DNA of 64,000 bases. Source: Olivibacter domesticus. GTDB lineage: Bacteria > Bacteroidota > Bacteroidia > Sphingobacteriales > Sphingobacteriaceae. Both the position numbers and the translations under genes were made by a program. This document shows, one piece after another, positions 45,392 to 54,537 of the stretch (position 1 is its first letter; each line of letters begins with the position of its first letter). The stretch lies in contig NZ_FOAF01000011.1 of assembly GCF_900109575.1 (NCBI RefSeq), forward strand, positions 124,001 through 188,000. Reading direction: 5' to 3'. The notes beneath the pieces were generated by a model. The model had not been told where the DNA came from, did no database searches, and worked only from the letters and a program-made list of their open reading frames with translations.

Positions 45392-45679
45392 GTTTACCTT
45401 TTTTTCTCATCAATTGTATGTTTTAATTGCATTCGAGCTTTTCCATTTCATGGAAAGGTCCGCAAAAAGGTAACCAAAAGCTCTGGCTTAACCTGCGAAG
45501 CAAGCTTCATTGCCGTATGAAAACTAACACAACAATGAAAAATCTTCTGACAAAGCCTCTACCATTACTTAGATAGTGCTACCAGAATATTTTGAGGCCA
45601 ATTTTATATAGCGAATGGTTTCTCCTTCGACCATCTACATTACTGACCTGTATTCTTTGGATAATTTACCCGATAGCCA
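45392..45679 (-). repeat. Hairpin-headed leader repeat, copy R3 (expanded loop)
   Basis: The arms TTACCTTTTT (from 45394) and AAAAAGGTAAC (45464-45474) match the family stem. Here the loop is expanded to about 60 nt and holds its own hairpin TTTCCAT/ATGGAAA. The body TCTTCTGACAAAGCCTCTAC, TTACTTAGATAGTGCTACC, TATTTTGAGGCCAATTTT and the end GATAGCC is closest to R1. It lies 61 bp upstream of the GH105 ATG and fills the gap to the acetylesterase gene. Confidence 0.72.
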
Positions 45680-45695
45680 TTTATTGAATATGTGC

Positions 45696-46481
45696 TTATT
45701 TAAGGTAATCTTTTAGATTATTATCCGGTAATTTCTCTATTGTTTCTACAATGATTTCAGCATTTCTTCTTGCACCTTCCAAATTGGTGTGGGTATGATC
45801 GCTTGGAAAAAAAGTATTCACTTGATCTTCTCCTATTTGGTTATAATAATCGGCAATCAAATCGTGCAAAGGAATAAAGCTAACCTGTTCGCGAGTAGCA
45901 ACTTCCTTTGCCCATTTTGGGTAGTTATCGGTATCCCGCTGTAACTTATTACCAATCCATTTGTTACGTGGAATGGGAGAACATACGATCACTTGGGCAC
46001 CTTTCCTTTTGGCTTCTTTAATAAATTTAGACAAATACCAACCGTAGGTATGTACCACTTCCTGTTGTTTGGTGATGGGATTATATATTTCTTTACTTTC
46101 ATTACCAAATCCTTTTAAAGTTCCTCTAGCACGGGCAGTATCATCTAACGGACTACTATCGTTATGTCCAAATTGCATGATTAAAAAATCATCTTTCTTT
46201 AGTTTATTTAATACTTTCTCCCAAAGCCCCTTCGTGAAATAGGTACGGGTACTGGTGCCGCCCAATGCATAGTTCTCAACAGAAAGTCTTGTTGTATCAA
46301 AATAAGTGGGCAAAATACTGCCCCAACCCCATTGACCATTACTACCGTCTCCTTTGCCATTCTTTACCGTCGAATCGCCAATAATGTAAATTGTCGGACG
46401 TCTTTCCTTCCACCTGGCCGATAAAAGCCCAATAGCAAGTAACAAAAGGAACAATTTTACTATTGTACTTCTTTTTTTCAT
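45696..46481 (-). CDS. Rhamnogalacturonan acetylesterase (SGNH/GDSL, CE12-like)
   Basis: Removes acetyl groups from rhamnogalacturonan so that hydrolases and lyases can act. It has 261 residues with a signal anchor (IVKLFLLLLAIGLLSA). The SGNH blocks are complete: IYIIGDSTVKNG with nucleophile S37, ALGGTSTRT with the oxyanion Gly, MQFGHNDS with the Asn, and FPSDHTHTNLEGA with the Asp and His of the triad. The block-I form GDSTV rather than GDSL is typical of the acetylesterase clade. It starts a probable operon (S6 promoter, repeat R4 leader) that continues through GH105, rhaM and GH106. Confidence 0.93.
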   Translation of the reverse strand: MKKRSTIVKLFLLLLAIGLLSARWKERRPTIYIIGDSTVKNGKGDGSNGQWGWGSILPTYFDTTRLSVENYALGGTSTRTYFTKGLWEKVLNKLKKDDFLIMQFGHNDSSPLDDTARARGTLKGFGNESKEIYNPITKQQEVVHTYGWYLSKFIKEAKRKGAQVIVCSPIPRNKWIGNKLQRDTDNYPKWAKEVATREQVSFIPLHDLIADYYNQIGEDQVNTFFPSDHTHTNLEGARRNAEIIVETIEKLPDNNLKDYLK

Positions 46482-46584
46482 TCGTTAGCTTAATATAATT
46501 TTAGACAACGATTTAGGAACAACCTAAGAACCATTTAGATAAAGAAAAAAATGATTCCAAGATAATACCATCTACCAATGACGT

Positions 46585-46765
46585 GTACCTTTTTCCGCAA
46601 AAGGTACCCAAAACTCCTGGCTTAAAATCTTCTTTCAAAGTATCTACAATTACTTAGCCTATACTATCCGAAGATTTTCAGGCCAGTTTTTAGCTGACGA
46701 ACAGCTGTTCCTCCGAATCCTACGGTGCAAAGAAATATGACTAAATCGTCATCAACTGTCCTTTG
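46585..46765 (-). repeat. Hairpin-headed leader repeat, copy R4
   Basis: The hairpin GTACCTTTT-tccgc-AAAAGGTAC is at 46585-46607. The body CTCCTGGCTTAAAATCTTCT, ATTACTTAGCCTATACTATC, TTTTCAGGCCAGTTTTTAGC and GACGAACAGCTGTTCC follows, and AAATCGTCATC is shared with R7. The head lies 104 bp upstream of the acetylesterase ATG. The operator 46825-46861 lies on the far side, so R4 is a probable transcribed leader. Confidence 0.75.
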
Positions 46766-46818
46766 TCTTGCTAAAAAATGAATTTCAACAGGACTTTACA
46801 ATTAGCGTATAGGTTACT

Positions 46819-46861
46819 ATTATACGTAAAATTGACATTTATTGCAACCTGTAGTATCCTG
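46819..46861 (-). promoter_or_regulatory. CAGGA-type direct-repeat operator (site 6)
   Basis: Minus strand: CAGGATACTACAGG (46861-46848) followed directly by TTGCA, with A/T-rich TTTACGTATAAT about 20-28 bp on. It is only 9 bp after the stop of the 46871-49051 gene and 367 bp upstream of the acetylesterase start, with R4 in between. Confidence 0.55.
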
Positions 46862-46870
46862 TTAATCACA

Positions 46871-49051
46871 TTAAGGCATTAATTTAAATCCTTCTGTTTT
46901 TATCTTCCAAGATCCATCTTTTGGAAATCCGGGCAAATCCCCCTGGCTTCCATCCCAACCGCCTGCCATCATCGCAACCGCAGCAAGTACACCGCCATTA
47001 CCTGGTAAATAAATCCTCAATCTACCATCCTGATAGTTATGTCCATTTTTAAGGTATGTGTTGGTTTGAATATCCATAAACAGTGCATCCAAGGCTTTAT
47101 CCGGTAATCCTAAGCGTGCAGCATTCATGGCCGTCATAGGGAAATCCCAACCCCAGGTTTTTTCCCACGACCAAGTTTTCCAAACTGTGTCGAGCGTATT
47201 TTTCATAATTTCCTTATCTAATTTAGGTGATTCAGGAACCATTCCTAAGGCGCCCAACACGGCCGGATGATCGGTCTTCCATTTGGGGTTTGTATACGAA
47301 TCTGGAGCACTTTCAGTGGCCAGATAAACATTATCTTGAACAGGTAATGCAGCCAATTTTTGTATGACTTCTTCCCACTTTTTATTTGGTTCCATGCCTG
47401 CACGTTTACGCCACTGTTGTGCGATGCGTAGCGCCCAATCCCAGTAGGCCACTTCATATGTAGGGTTAAATGTTTCGGCGGCTTTAAATACTTCCTGCGC
47501 AGGGATCACCCCTTTACCTAGATTATAGCGATCTTTTTCTTTATCATAAGTTGGAAATGAAGCCATAAAATCTGCGGTAGCAAAAACTAAATCTTTATAT
47601 TTCTCGATTACTTTTGGATCTTCTTTATCACGGTAGGCCAATTCAGCCATGTAGATAAAATGGGGTTGTTGCCAAATGAGAAAAGCGGCAACTGAAGAAG
47701 GGCTTTCATTTCCCTCATTATCCGACATCTTCTGCCATCGAACGCCTTCGTACCCCTGGCGTTTCGCTATTCCCCTTGCCTTCTCTATGGTATTCGCATA
47801 ATACCCTAAACTTTTTTCCATCAGCTCTACGCGACCCCATAGCGCAAAATGTACCGCATGCCACCAATGCATCTCCGTATGGGGTTTACCGTACCAACTA
47901 TTAAATGTCAATCCTGTTTCTTGCGGTGGATAATTGCCGGTACATTGCACCTTGGTAAGATATTCCGATAAGACTACGCGTCTTTCCAACTCCTTCGCTC
48001 TTTTGTCGGTACTTCCAGCAAAATCTATTGCAGCTCCACTCATCCAAAAATCAGCCCAGCCTTGGGTGCTGCTTGCCAAGGTTTTGTTGTACAACATCAC
48101 TTTTTCACTTTCCATTTTTTTGGGAGAAAAAGCTGCACTGAATTCCATTTGTGTTGTATTTTTTGCTGGGTGATACACGAAATAATGCGCTTCTTTCCCA
48201 GCGGCAAGTTTACCTTCGCTGAATGCAAGAGTTGTTTCATAACCCGTTCCTTCCAATTGATGAAGGATACTTGCCGATTGCCCATCGCTCATGACAATTT
48301 CGGTTTTGTGAAGTTCGGGATGTTCCCAAAAGGTTCCTTCATCTAAAAATTCTGCGGTTGGATAAGGATAACGAATGTAGATATTTAAACGCTCCTCTTT
48401 AATCAATGGCGACTGTACCTTAACAGCTATCTGATCCTGTTGTTGGTGTGCCGCAGTATATACGTCTACTACTTCACCTTCCACTTGAAAGGAACTATGA
48501 ATTTCTCCGGTCCACAGATTCAGTTCTTGATGTATATTTGTTAAATCGTCTGCTTGTGCTAAAACTCCATCCTTTTTGTATAATTCAAAACCAATATTAC
48601 CTAGTTGCAAGCGGTGGGCATTCTCTCTAAACCAATCAGTCGCCTCTTTATTTCGTTGAGGCTCCTTCCATTGAATACTATACTTTGCATCTCTACCTTC
48701 ATTGTTGAAATCATAACCTTTCAGCGTTTCCTCAAAACGGTAATTTTTCTCATTTTTAAAACTATCCCAGCCCCATTCTGATTGGGTTCCTAGTGCTACA
48801 CCATTTTGATAGGTTAATGGGAAAGTTTGTAAACCAGTAACATCTACGGTAAAAGCAAAAGCACCATTTCCAATGGTAAGCGAACTTAGTGAATCAATGG
48901 ATTCGTTTACAATGTTATGTCTGGTTACAACGGCCTGACGATCAATGGTACCTTCATGTTTATCTTCAGATTGATTGTTACAAGAGATAAGTCCTGTAAC
49001 TCCTAAAAAAAGGGTCAATAAATAAAGTTTTCTTTTTTGGTATTTAATCAT
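46871..49051 (-). CDS. Putative (alpha/alpha)6-barrel glycoside hydrolase (lipoprotein, GH65/GH95-like layout)
   Basis: A 726-residue lipoprotein (signal ending GLISCNN, Cys 24). An N-terminal beta-sandwich (about 35-320: RHNIVNESIDSLSSLTIGNG with the GNG motif seen in GH65/GH95-like proteins) is followed by a helical catalytic-type domain (about 340-690) with TGLTFNSWYGKPHTEMHWWH, VRWQKMSDNEGNESPSSVAA, and DFPMTAMNAARLGLPDKALD, and a short C-terminal sheet. The segment KPHTEMHWWH suggests a catalytic Glu in the barrel. I cannot assign a CAZy family, and the substrate is unknown; the pectin operon suggests a rhamnogalacturonan side-chain linkage. It is the last gene before the S6 promoter. 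Confidence 0.68.
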   Translation of the reverse strand: MIKYQKRKLYLLTLFLGVTGLISCNNQSEDKHEGTIDRQAVVTRHNIVNESIDSLSSLTIGNGAFAFTVDVTGLQTFPLTYQNGVALGTQSEWGWDSFKNEKNYRFEETLKGYDFNNEGRDAKYSIQWKEPQRNKEATDWFRENAHRLQLGNIGFELYKKDGVLAQADDLTNIHQELNLWTGEIHSSFQVEGEVVDVYTAAHQQQDQIAVKVQSPLIKEERLNIYIRYPYPTAEFLDEGTFWEHPELHKTEIVMSDGQSASILHQLEGTGYETTLAFSEGKLAAGKEAHYFVYHPAKNTTQMEFSAAFSPKKMESEKVMLYNKTLASSTQGWADFWMSGAAIDFAGSTDKRAKELERRVVLSEYLTKVQCTGNYPPQETGLTFNSWYGKPHTEMHWWHAVHFALWGRVELMEKSLGYYANTIEKARGIAKRQGYEGVRWQKMSDNEGNESPSSVAAFLIWQQPHFIYMAELAYRDKEDPKVIEKYKDLVFATADFMASFPTYDKEKDRYNLGKGVIPAQEVFKAAETFNPTYEVAYWDWALRIAQQWRKRAGMEPNKKWEEVIQKLAALPVQDNVYLATESAPDSYTNPKWKTDHPAVLGALGMVPESPKLDKEIMKNTLDTVWKTWSWEKTWGWDFPMTAMNAARLGLPDKALDALFMDIQTNTYLKNGHNYQDGRLRIYLPGNGGVLAAVAMMAGGWDGSQGDLPGFPKDGSWKIKTEGFKLMP

Positions 49052-49090
49052 GCTATTTCAGTATAATTTATATTCTTTTCTTTTATTTCT

Positions 49091-49260
49091 GTTCTTTTCC
49101 TTGACGAAAAGAACCAAAACTCAAGACTTCATGATTTTCGCTAAAAATTTGCCCTTACCCACAGCTTAGTGGAGCCGTTCGTTTCACTTCACTTCCTCAC
49201 TTAGCTTTTTGGCACTTCAATACAAATTTTTCTTAACGCTCATCTCATAAGGTCGATCCC
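49091..49260 (-). repeat. Hairpin-headed leader repeat, copy R5 (divergent)
   Basis: The hairpin GTTCTTTTC-cttgac-GAAAAGAAC (49091-49114) is followed by CAAAACTC, as in other copies. The body is diverged, but its tail (CACTTCCTCACTTAGCTTTT, CAAATTTTTCTTAACGCTCA) matches copy R6. It lies 40 bp upstream of the 46871-49051 start. The rest of the gap to 49387 is low-complexity CATCACTCATCACTCAATTC sequence. Confidence 0.65.
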
Positions 49261-49387
49261 TAAGGCGTGCCGTAGTTTAATACAGTAAGACATAAGGATA
49301 CATGTTGTCATATTGTTCACGCTCCCCAGTTAATGATTTGAGTATATTTTAATCTCATCACTCATCACTCAATTCATTATTCATTCA

Positions 49388-52300
49388 TTACTCTACTCCA
49401 CGTTCCAGCGTAACACCCATCAAACCTATCACCACGTCATTAGCAACGGCCCGCACTTCTAAAGATTTCAGTTCCTTGTTAGGATCTAAAGCGAAATCGA
49501 GCACCGTAGCTGCACCACCATCAATCGCCCGTTTCGTAAAGCCTTTTATTTCATAATAGCTTCCCTCACCACCACGTATTATTTTGCCTGTCTTTAGGTA
49601 CACTCGGTAAGGTTTCACAGAAGGCAGGGAAAAGGCATAACCGTCGTCCTCATAATCTTGTTCAATAGGCCACCAATTATCCGGATTTCGAAGCGCTAAC
49701 ACGTCTTTTGTCCCGTCTGCATAAATAACCGTCAACAAACCATTCGTAAACTGGCTCTGCATCGGGTTGGTGGTTCCTGCCATCAGAAAATAAGCATGCC
49801 TAGCTTTCCCTCTTAGGGGAACCGTCTTCTTTGTCGGATAATTATCCCATTGCGATGTAAGCATAATATCACTTCCGTCGGCAGCTAATTTTATAGGTAC
49901 TCCGCTTGGTAATAGTATACGACCCTGTTCTTTGGCTTGGCGTTTTATCCCCTCATCATCTAAAACAGGTTCAATCAAAGGATAGCACCAGTTACCAATA
50001 CCTTGCCAAGGTAATTGCAGCGTGGGTGCGCTGGGCCGTGGACTCAGATAGCGTTGCTTAAACAATTCCGTCACCTTTCCATTAAAGACTTCCCCTAAAT
50101 TTAGCATTTCATATTCACCCTTTTCTTCGTTTCGTTCGCTTGAAGTAAACTCATGCTTGTCTATTTCTGCAATGTTTATATCTATGGGCATCCACCACTG
50201 TATGTCGGCTTGCTTTAATTTCACAAAGAACGTAGACTTACCTGTATGCTTAAAGGCAAACTGTTTTTCCTCATTTGAATAGTTGGCCAATATTTGTTGC
50301 GGATCATAGGTGTCCACAATACGTGCTTCACCCATATTTAGCCTTAGTTCTTTACCTGAGGCTATTTTATTCGGATACGTCAGCGTAGCGATTTCCTTAT
50401 CAGCCCATTCGATTTCAACCCGGTATTGCTCCGCCTTAGGCAATATCAATTGAAGTGTTGGTTTCCCCATGGCTTCTTCTACCCAGTTCCAAGCCACTTC
50501 TTTTCCGTCGACCTTAACACGCCTCACTTCTTTTTTCGTCTTCAAAAGCAAGTTTACATGCATCCTCTTTTGATACTTAGGTTGAATAACATATTGATCA
50601 ACTAGTCCGACACGCTTAAATGAAAAATTAATATCAGGAATGTCCAGACTGGCCTCTTCCCAGATTTGAGGAAAGCCGGGACGAATGGTAAGCGTATCAG
50701 CCAATGCATCTGGATAAATTCCGAACAATCCTTCTACTAAGGTGCGAGCAGCCACTCCAATAGGATCTGCAAAATCCCTGTATAATTCTCCTCTTTGGGC
50801 ATCGTAAAACGATAGTTGCTGAAAATTACCCGGACTGGCACCTAAGTACATGCTCTCGATGAGGTTGCTCTTCCATAAGGTAAAGGCCTCTTCCTCCCGT
50901 CCACCTTGCCAATAAGCGAGTGCCGTTTGGAGATTTTCGGCCAAGGCAACATTGTTAATCGACCAAGTATAGGGTTGCCAATTTGTAGTAGATAGGGTAT
51001 ACAATCCTTGTTCCTGTAATCCACTTGCCTGTATGGGGATCTGCGGAATATGATTATCAACATATTTGAGCGCTTGATATTGCTGAAAAGGTGAGGAAAT
51101 CCGTGTGTCGAGTGCATGATAGATTGTCCAAAGGCCTGGTTGTTCGTGCGGTAATTGCGCTCCCAATAAATCTTTATATTCAGCATACCAACCTTTATCC
51201 CTTAACCACAAATGCTTGTCTACCGCTTCTTTGATTTTCGTAGCCTCCTGTCTGTAGGGTTCCGGATCTTCGCCAACAATTGCTGCCAATCGAGCAGCCA
51301 TATCAAAGCTTCGATAGTTATAAGCGGACGTGTGCGTTACCCCTCCTCCGCTATATTGCAGCGCATCACTCGCCCAAATGGCACAATAAGCATCATATAA
51401 GCCATCACCATCTCGATCGAAATTTCTTTTTTCCCATGCTAAATGTCTTTTGATAGCTGGCCAACTAGCTTTTATAAATGTGGTATCTCCTGTATATTGG
51501 AAATGGTTATACAACTGATCAAAAAATACCAGATTCATATCATAATGATGCGGCTTCGTATTATCATTCGGATTTCTCGATATATATCCGCTGGAAAATA
51601 CAGTCGTTCCCATCTCTTCGAGTTGTCTTGCCAGGTGCCTCGAGGTATCCGGCACTACTGGTCCGTCTCTAGGTTCCAACACCTGCGAATGAAGATAACT
51701 GGTAAAATGCAACTTAGCTCGATCATGCCATCCCAAAGGATCAGCCGCATACGCCCCACGCCAAGCATTCAGGCGCATGCGCCAGGCCACTGCACCATGT
51801 AAAAAGGTGGGTGATTCCCAGATTGCATCCGCTGCGACAGCCAAAGCCCCACCCAAGGTATTGATATACGGATCCGGTGTTTTTAGCTTTACGCGTCCAG
51901 CTAAACTCTGCTGCTTTTCTTCTGCCCTTTGAAAGGTAACCGCTAGCGATTCATCATCTTGTACTACAGTATCCATTGCTTGTTGGATAGAAATATAGAT
52001 GTTAGGCTGATCCTGCAGTGTATACTGCCCTCCTAATACAGGGCGATCACTTGCCGAACTCGTCCAAAGTGCTGGCAAATTATCTAATTTATTTGCGTCC
52101 AGTATTTTCAACGCAGGCTTACCTGAGAAGGCCCCTACCAGCTGTTGCTCTTCTTTTTTCTTATTTAAATAATTTAGGTGGAATGAGCGCTCACGAATGC
52201 TAACCGTATTCCCTTCGCAGTGCTCAGGCAACAGATAAAAGCTCGATTCGGGATCGGCACCGATATCACCGGAACGACTGAAATTTTGTCCACTCGCCCC

Positions 52301-52798
52301 ACCATATATCGCCAATAATTTTACAGGCGTAGTAATATCTTCTCCTTCGATACGAAGAATGAGCCCTTCGACAGCTGCCTGAGCCAGTAACCGCAACTTT
52401 AGCTGCCCCTTACCCAATAACACGTCTTTGATAACGTAATGCATACTTCCCGGTCGATAGCGCGTTTCAATACTATCTGCATCGATCAGCTTTTTCGTCT
52501 TATCGCCACTTATTAACACAAACTGTAAATTTCCACCCATACCTGGCATATACAAAGCAAACTCGGGTAAATCACCTGCTTCCACCCGAAAAGCAGTATT
52601 GGTGCCGTAAAACGCTCGATTGAAGCGTCTTTTTCCCTTTACCAAAACAAAATCTTCGCCATCTGGCTTATAATGTACTTCACGCACTAGTCCGTGCCAT
52701 AGGGGTTTATTTTCATTTTGCTGTGCATAAGATGAATTGCCCGATAAGGTTAAGCCTATCGCCATCGTCAGGAACAGAAAATGTGTGTTTTTTATCAT
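49388..52798 (-). CDS. DUF4450-type large secreted protein, probable glycoside hydrolase or lyase
   Basis: A 1136-residue secreted protein with a signal peptide (FLFLTMAIGLTLSGNSSYAQ). The N-terminal region PLWHGLVREVHYKPDGEDFV, RRFNRAFYGTNTAFRVEAGD and LPEFALYMPGMGGNLQFVL is the pattern I associate with DUF4450. A long helical toroid-like domain (about 380-720: AVAWRMRLNAWRGAYAADPL, YDAYCAIWASDALQYSGGGV, WTIYHALDT) resembles (alpha/alpha) barrel glycanases. The C-terminal part is beta-rich. Such proteins recur in pectin PULs; the activity is not something I can name from sequence. It lies between GH28 and the (alpha/alpha)6 lipoprotein, with repeat copies R6 and R5 on either side. The hairpin of R6 ends only 10 bp before its ATG. 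Confidence 0.75.
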   Translation of the reverse strand: MIKNTHFLFLTMAIGLTLSGNSSYAQQNENKPLWHGLVREVHYKPDGEDFVLVKGKRRFNRAFYGTNTAFRVEAGDLPEFALYMPGMGGNLQFVLISGDKTKKLIDADSIETRYRPGSMHYVIKDVLLGKGQLKLRLLAQAAVEGLILRIEGEDITTPVKLLAIYGGASGQNFSRSGDIGADPESSFYLLPEHCEGNTVSIRERSFHLNYLNKKKEEQQLVGAFSGKPALKILDANKLDNLPALWTSSASDRPVLGGQYTLQDQPNIYISIQQAMDTVVQDDESLAVTFQRAEEKQQSLAGRVKLKTPDPYINTLGGALAVAADAIWESPTFLHGAVAWRMRLNAWRGAYAADPLGWHDRAKLHFTSYLHSQVLEPRDGPVVPDTSRHLARQLEEMGTTVFSSGYISRNPNDNTKPHHYDMNLVFFDQLYNHFQYTGDTTFIKASWPAIKRHLAWEKRNFDRDGDGLYDAYCAIWASDALQYSGGGVTHTSAYNYRSFDMAARLAAIVGEDPEPYRQEATKIKEAVDKHLWLRDKGWYAEYKDLLGAQLPHEQPGLWTIYHALDTRISSPFQQYQALKYVDNHIPQIPIQASGLQEQGLYTLSTTNWQPYTWSINNVALAENLQTALAYWQGGREEEAFTLWKSNLIESMYLGASPGNFQQLSFYDAQRGELYRDFADPIGVAARTLVEGLFGIYPDALADTLTIRPGFPQIWEEASLDIPDINFSFKRVGLVDQYVIQPKYQKRMHVNLLLKTKKEVRRVKVDGKEVAWNWVEEAMGKPTLQLILPKAEQYRVEIEWADKEIATLTYPNKIASGKELRLNMGEARIVDTYDPQQILANYSNEEKQFAFKHTGKSTFFVKLKQADIQWWMPIDINIAEIDKHEFTSSERNEEKGEYEMLNLGEVFNGKVTELFKQRYLSPRPSAPTLQLPWQGIGNWCYPLIEPVLDDEGIKRQAKEQGRILLPSGVPIKLAADGSDIMLTSQWDNYPTKKTVPLRGKARHAYFLMAGTTNPMQSQFTNGLLTVIYADGTKDVLALRNPDNWWPIEQDYEDDGYAFSLPSVKPYRVYLKTGKIIRGGEGSYYEIKGFTKRAIDGGAATVLDFALDPNKELKSLEVRAVANDVVIGLMGVTLERGVE

Positions 52799-52808
52799 AA
52801 CTAATTAT

Positions 52809-53040
52809 TTACTTTCTTTCTCCGCGAAAGAAAGTAACAAAGAAAGCTCTCGGCTTAAAACGTTCTTTGAATGTATCTACCACTACTTAGCTTTTGCCAC
52901 CCGAACCTTTTGAGGCCGATCTTTATTTATATGAAAGTTAATTCCTTCGACTCTCCCTTAACTCACCTCACTTCTTCACTTAGATTTTATTCACCGCCAA
53001 CAAATTTTTCTTGACGCTCATCTCTTGAGGCCGTTCAGGC
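52809..53040 (-). repeat. Hairpin-headed leader repeat, copy R6
   Basis: The longest stem of the family: TTACTTTCTTTC-tccgc-GAAAGAAAGTAA, 12 bp perfect, 52809-52837. It changes bases on both arms relative to other copies while keeping pairing. The body GCTCTCGGCTTAAAACGTTC, TACTTAGCTTTTGCCACCC, TTTTGAGGCCGATCTTTATT and a tail shared with R5 follow. It lies 10 bp upstream of the 49388-52798 ATG, close enough to affect initiation. Confidence 0.75.
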
Positions 53041-53095
53041 CTATACACTAAACCTTGGGTTGTATTCCTCACAACTGGCAACTCACAACGCGCAA

Positions 53096-54520
53096 CTAAT
53101 CAACGCCTTTCGGTGCTTCCATCATGTTCCCATTTATTTTCACTCCTTCGAACACAAGGTTCTTTACATGATCTACCTTAAAGGGTTCTTTTATTCCTTG
53201 GATATCACAGTTTACCATACGTAAATTTGTTACGGGAGATTCTTTGTACGCAGCAACCATTAATGCATACTGCCCTCCTTTTTCTACTCGTAAATTTTCT
53301 ACCCAAACATTACGAATGGTTGGAATGTGATTTCCCGGTTTTTCATAAAACATATTACACTTAACGGCAGCTTCCCGAAAGGTGCCTACTTGCACATCTT
53401 TCATAAATACATTTTCGATGATGCCGCCGCGACTAGAGCTTGTTTTTATTCTTAATACGCGATCTAGATTAGGGCTGTCCATTTGGCAATTGATCGCATA
53501 AATATTTTTAGCTCCTCCAGCTATTTCACTCCCTATGACTACTCCACCATGACCATCTTTCATAACACAGTTCTCGATAATATGATTTTCTGCGGGCCTT
53601 CCAATATTACGCCCATCTTCATCCCTACCAGATTTTATTGCAATACAATCATCTCCCGTATCAAAATAGCAATCGCGTATCCATACATTTTTACACGCTT
53701 CTGGATCACAGCCATCATTATTTGGTCCGCTACTGATTATCTTCACTTTTTCAATCAAAACATTTTCGCATAATACCGGATTGAGGTTCCACATAGGTGA
53801 ATTCACCATTTTCACCTCTGCAATCCATACGTTTTTACAATTGTAAGGTTGTATAAAGTTAGGTCTAAGGTAATGGCCGTCACCGAATATCCGTTTCTTT
53901 GGATCAAGCTCTTGATGCATCATCTCATGTAAGGCATTCCGTGCTGGTGTCTGTTTCCCCAGCTTTTCATTCCAACCGAATTTTTTCGCACCACACCACC
54001 ACCACCAGTAGTCATTGTTTGAATTACCATCTAATGTACCATTGCCTGTAATAGCAATATTTTCCTCCCCATAAGCATAAATGAAAGATGAATAATTCAT
54101 ACACTCCATCCCTTCCCAACGCGTAAATACGATTGGGTAGTCGGAACTATCTCTACTAAATACAATCGTAGCACTATCCGCTAAATGGAGATTCACATTA
54201 CTTTTTAAGTAAATGGCGCCTGTGAGAAATTTTCCGTAAGGAACAATAACCCTACCCCCGCCACTCTCGTGACAAGCCTCAATAGCCTTCTTAAAAGCTT
54301 CCGTAGCTTTAGTTTTCCCGTCGCCCACGGCACCATAGTCGGTTATCGCAAAATCTTTTGCGGGGAAGCGAGGCGCTTTTATTTGCTGTTTCAGCGCGTT
54401 CATTTCTTGCATAGGCTCATTGGCGGAAAGCCAAGTTTTCTCTTGACCAAAACCAGGTGTTTGAAGCATAAAAGTTAAGATAAGGGTCGATACTAATGAA
54501 GCAATAGAACGGAGATTCAT
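53096..54520 (-). CDS. GH28 polygalacturonase-family hydrolase
   Basis: Hydrolyses galacturonide or rhamnogalacturonan bonds with a right-handed beta-helix. It has 474 residues with a signal peptide (SLVSTLILTFMLQTPGFGQ). It begins with the family entry FAITDYGAVGDGKTKATEAF. The conserved active-site blocks are complete: NNDGCDPEA (about 264), DTGDDCIAIKSG (about 285-296), DGHGGVVIGSE (about 320) and RIKT (about 357). A long insertion rich in Trp (YWWWWCGAKKFGWNEK) around residue 172 may shape the substrate groove. It lies 17 bp after the PL1 gene. A 13-bp repeat word CACAACTGGCAAC sits right after its stop (53070-53082). Confidence 0.93.
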   Translation of the reverse strand: MNLRSIASLVSTLILTFMLQTPGFGQEKTWLSANEPMQEMNALKQQIKAPRFPAKDFAITDYGAVGDGKTKATEAFKKAIEACHESGGGRVIVPYGKFLTGAIYLKSNVNLHLADSATIVFSRDSSDYPIVFTRWEGMECMNYSSFIYAYGEENIAITGNGTLDGNSNNDYWWWWCGAKKFGWNEKLGKQTPARNALHEMMHQELDPKKRIFGDGHYLRPNFIQPYNCKNVWIAEVKMVNSPMWNLNPVLCENVLIEKVKIISSGPNNDGCDPEACKNVWIRDCYFDTGDDCIAIKSGRDEDGRNIGRPAENHIIENCVMKDGHGGVVIGSEIAGGAKNIYAINCQMDSPNLDRVLRIKTSSSRGGIIENVFMKDVQVGTFREAAVKCNMFYEKPGNHIPTIRNVWVENLRVEKGGQYALMVAAYKESPVTNLRMVNCDIQGIKEPFKVDHVKNLVFEGVKINGNMMEAPKGVD

Positions 54521-54537
54521 TTTGTTATAAATTAATG

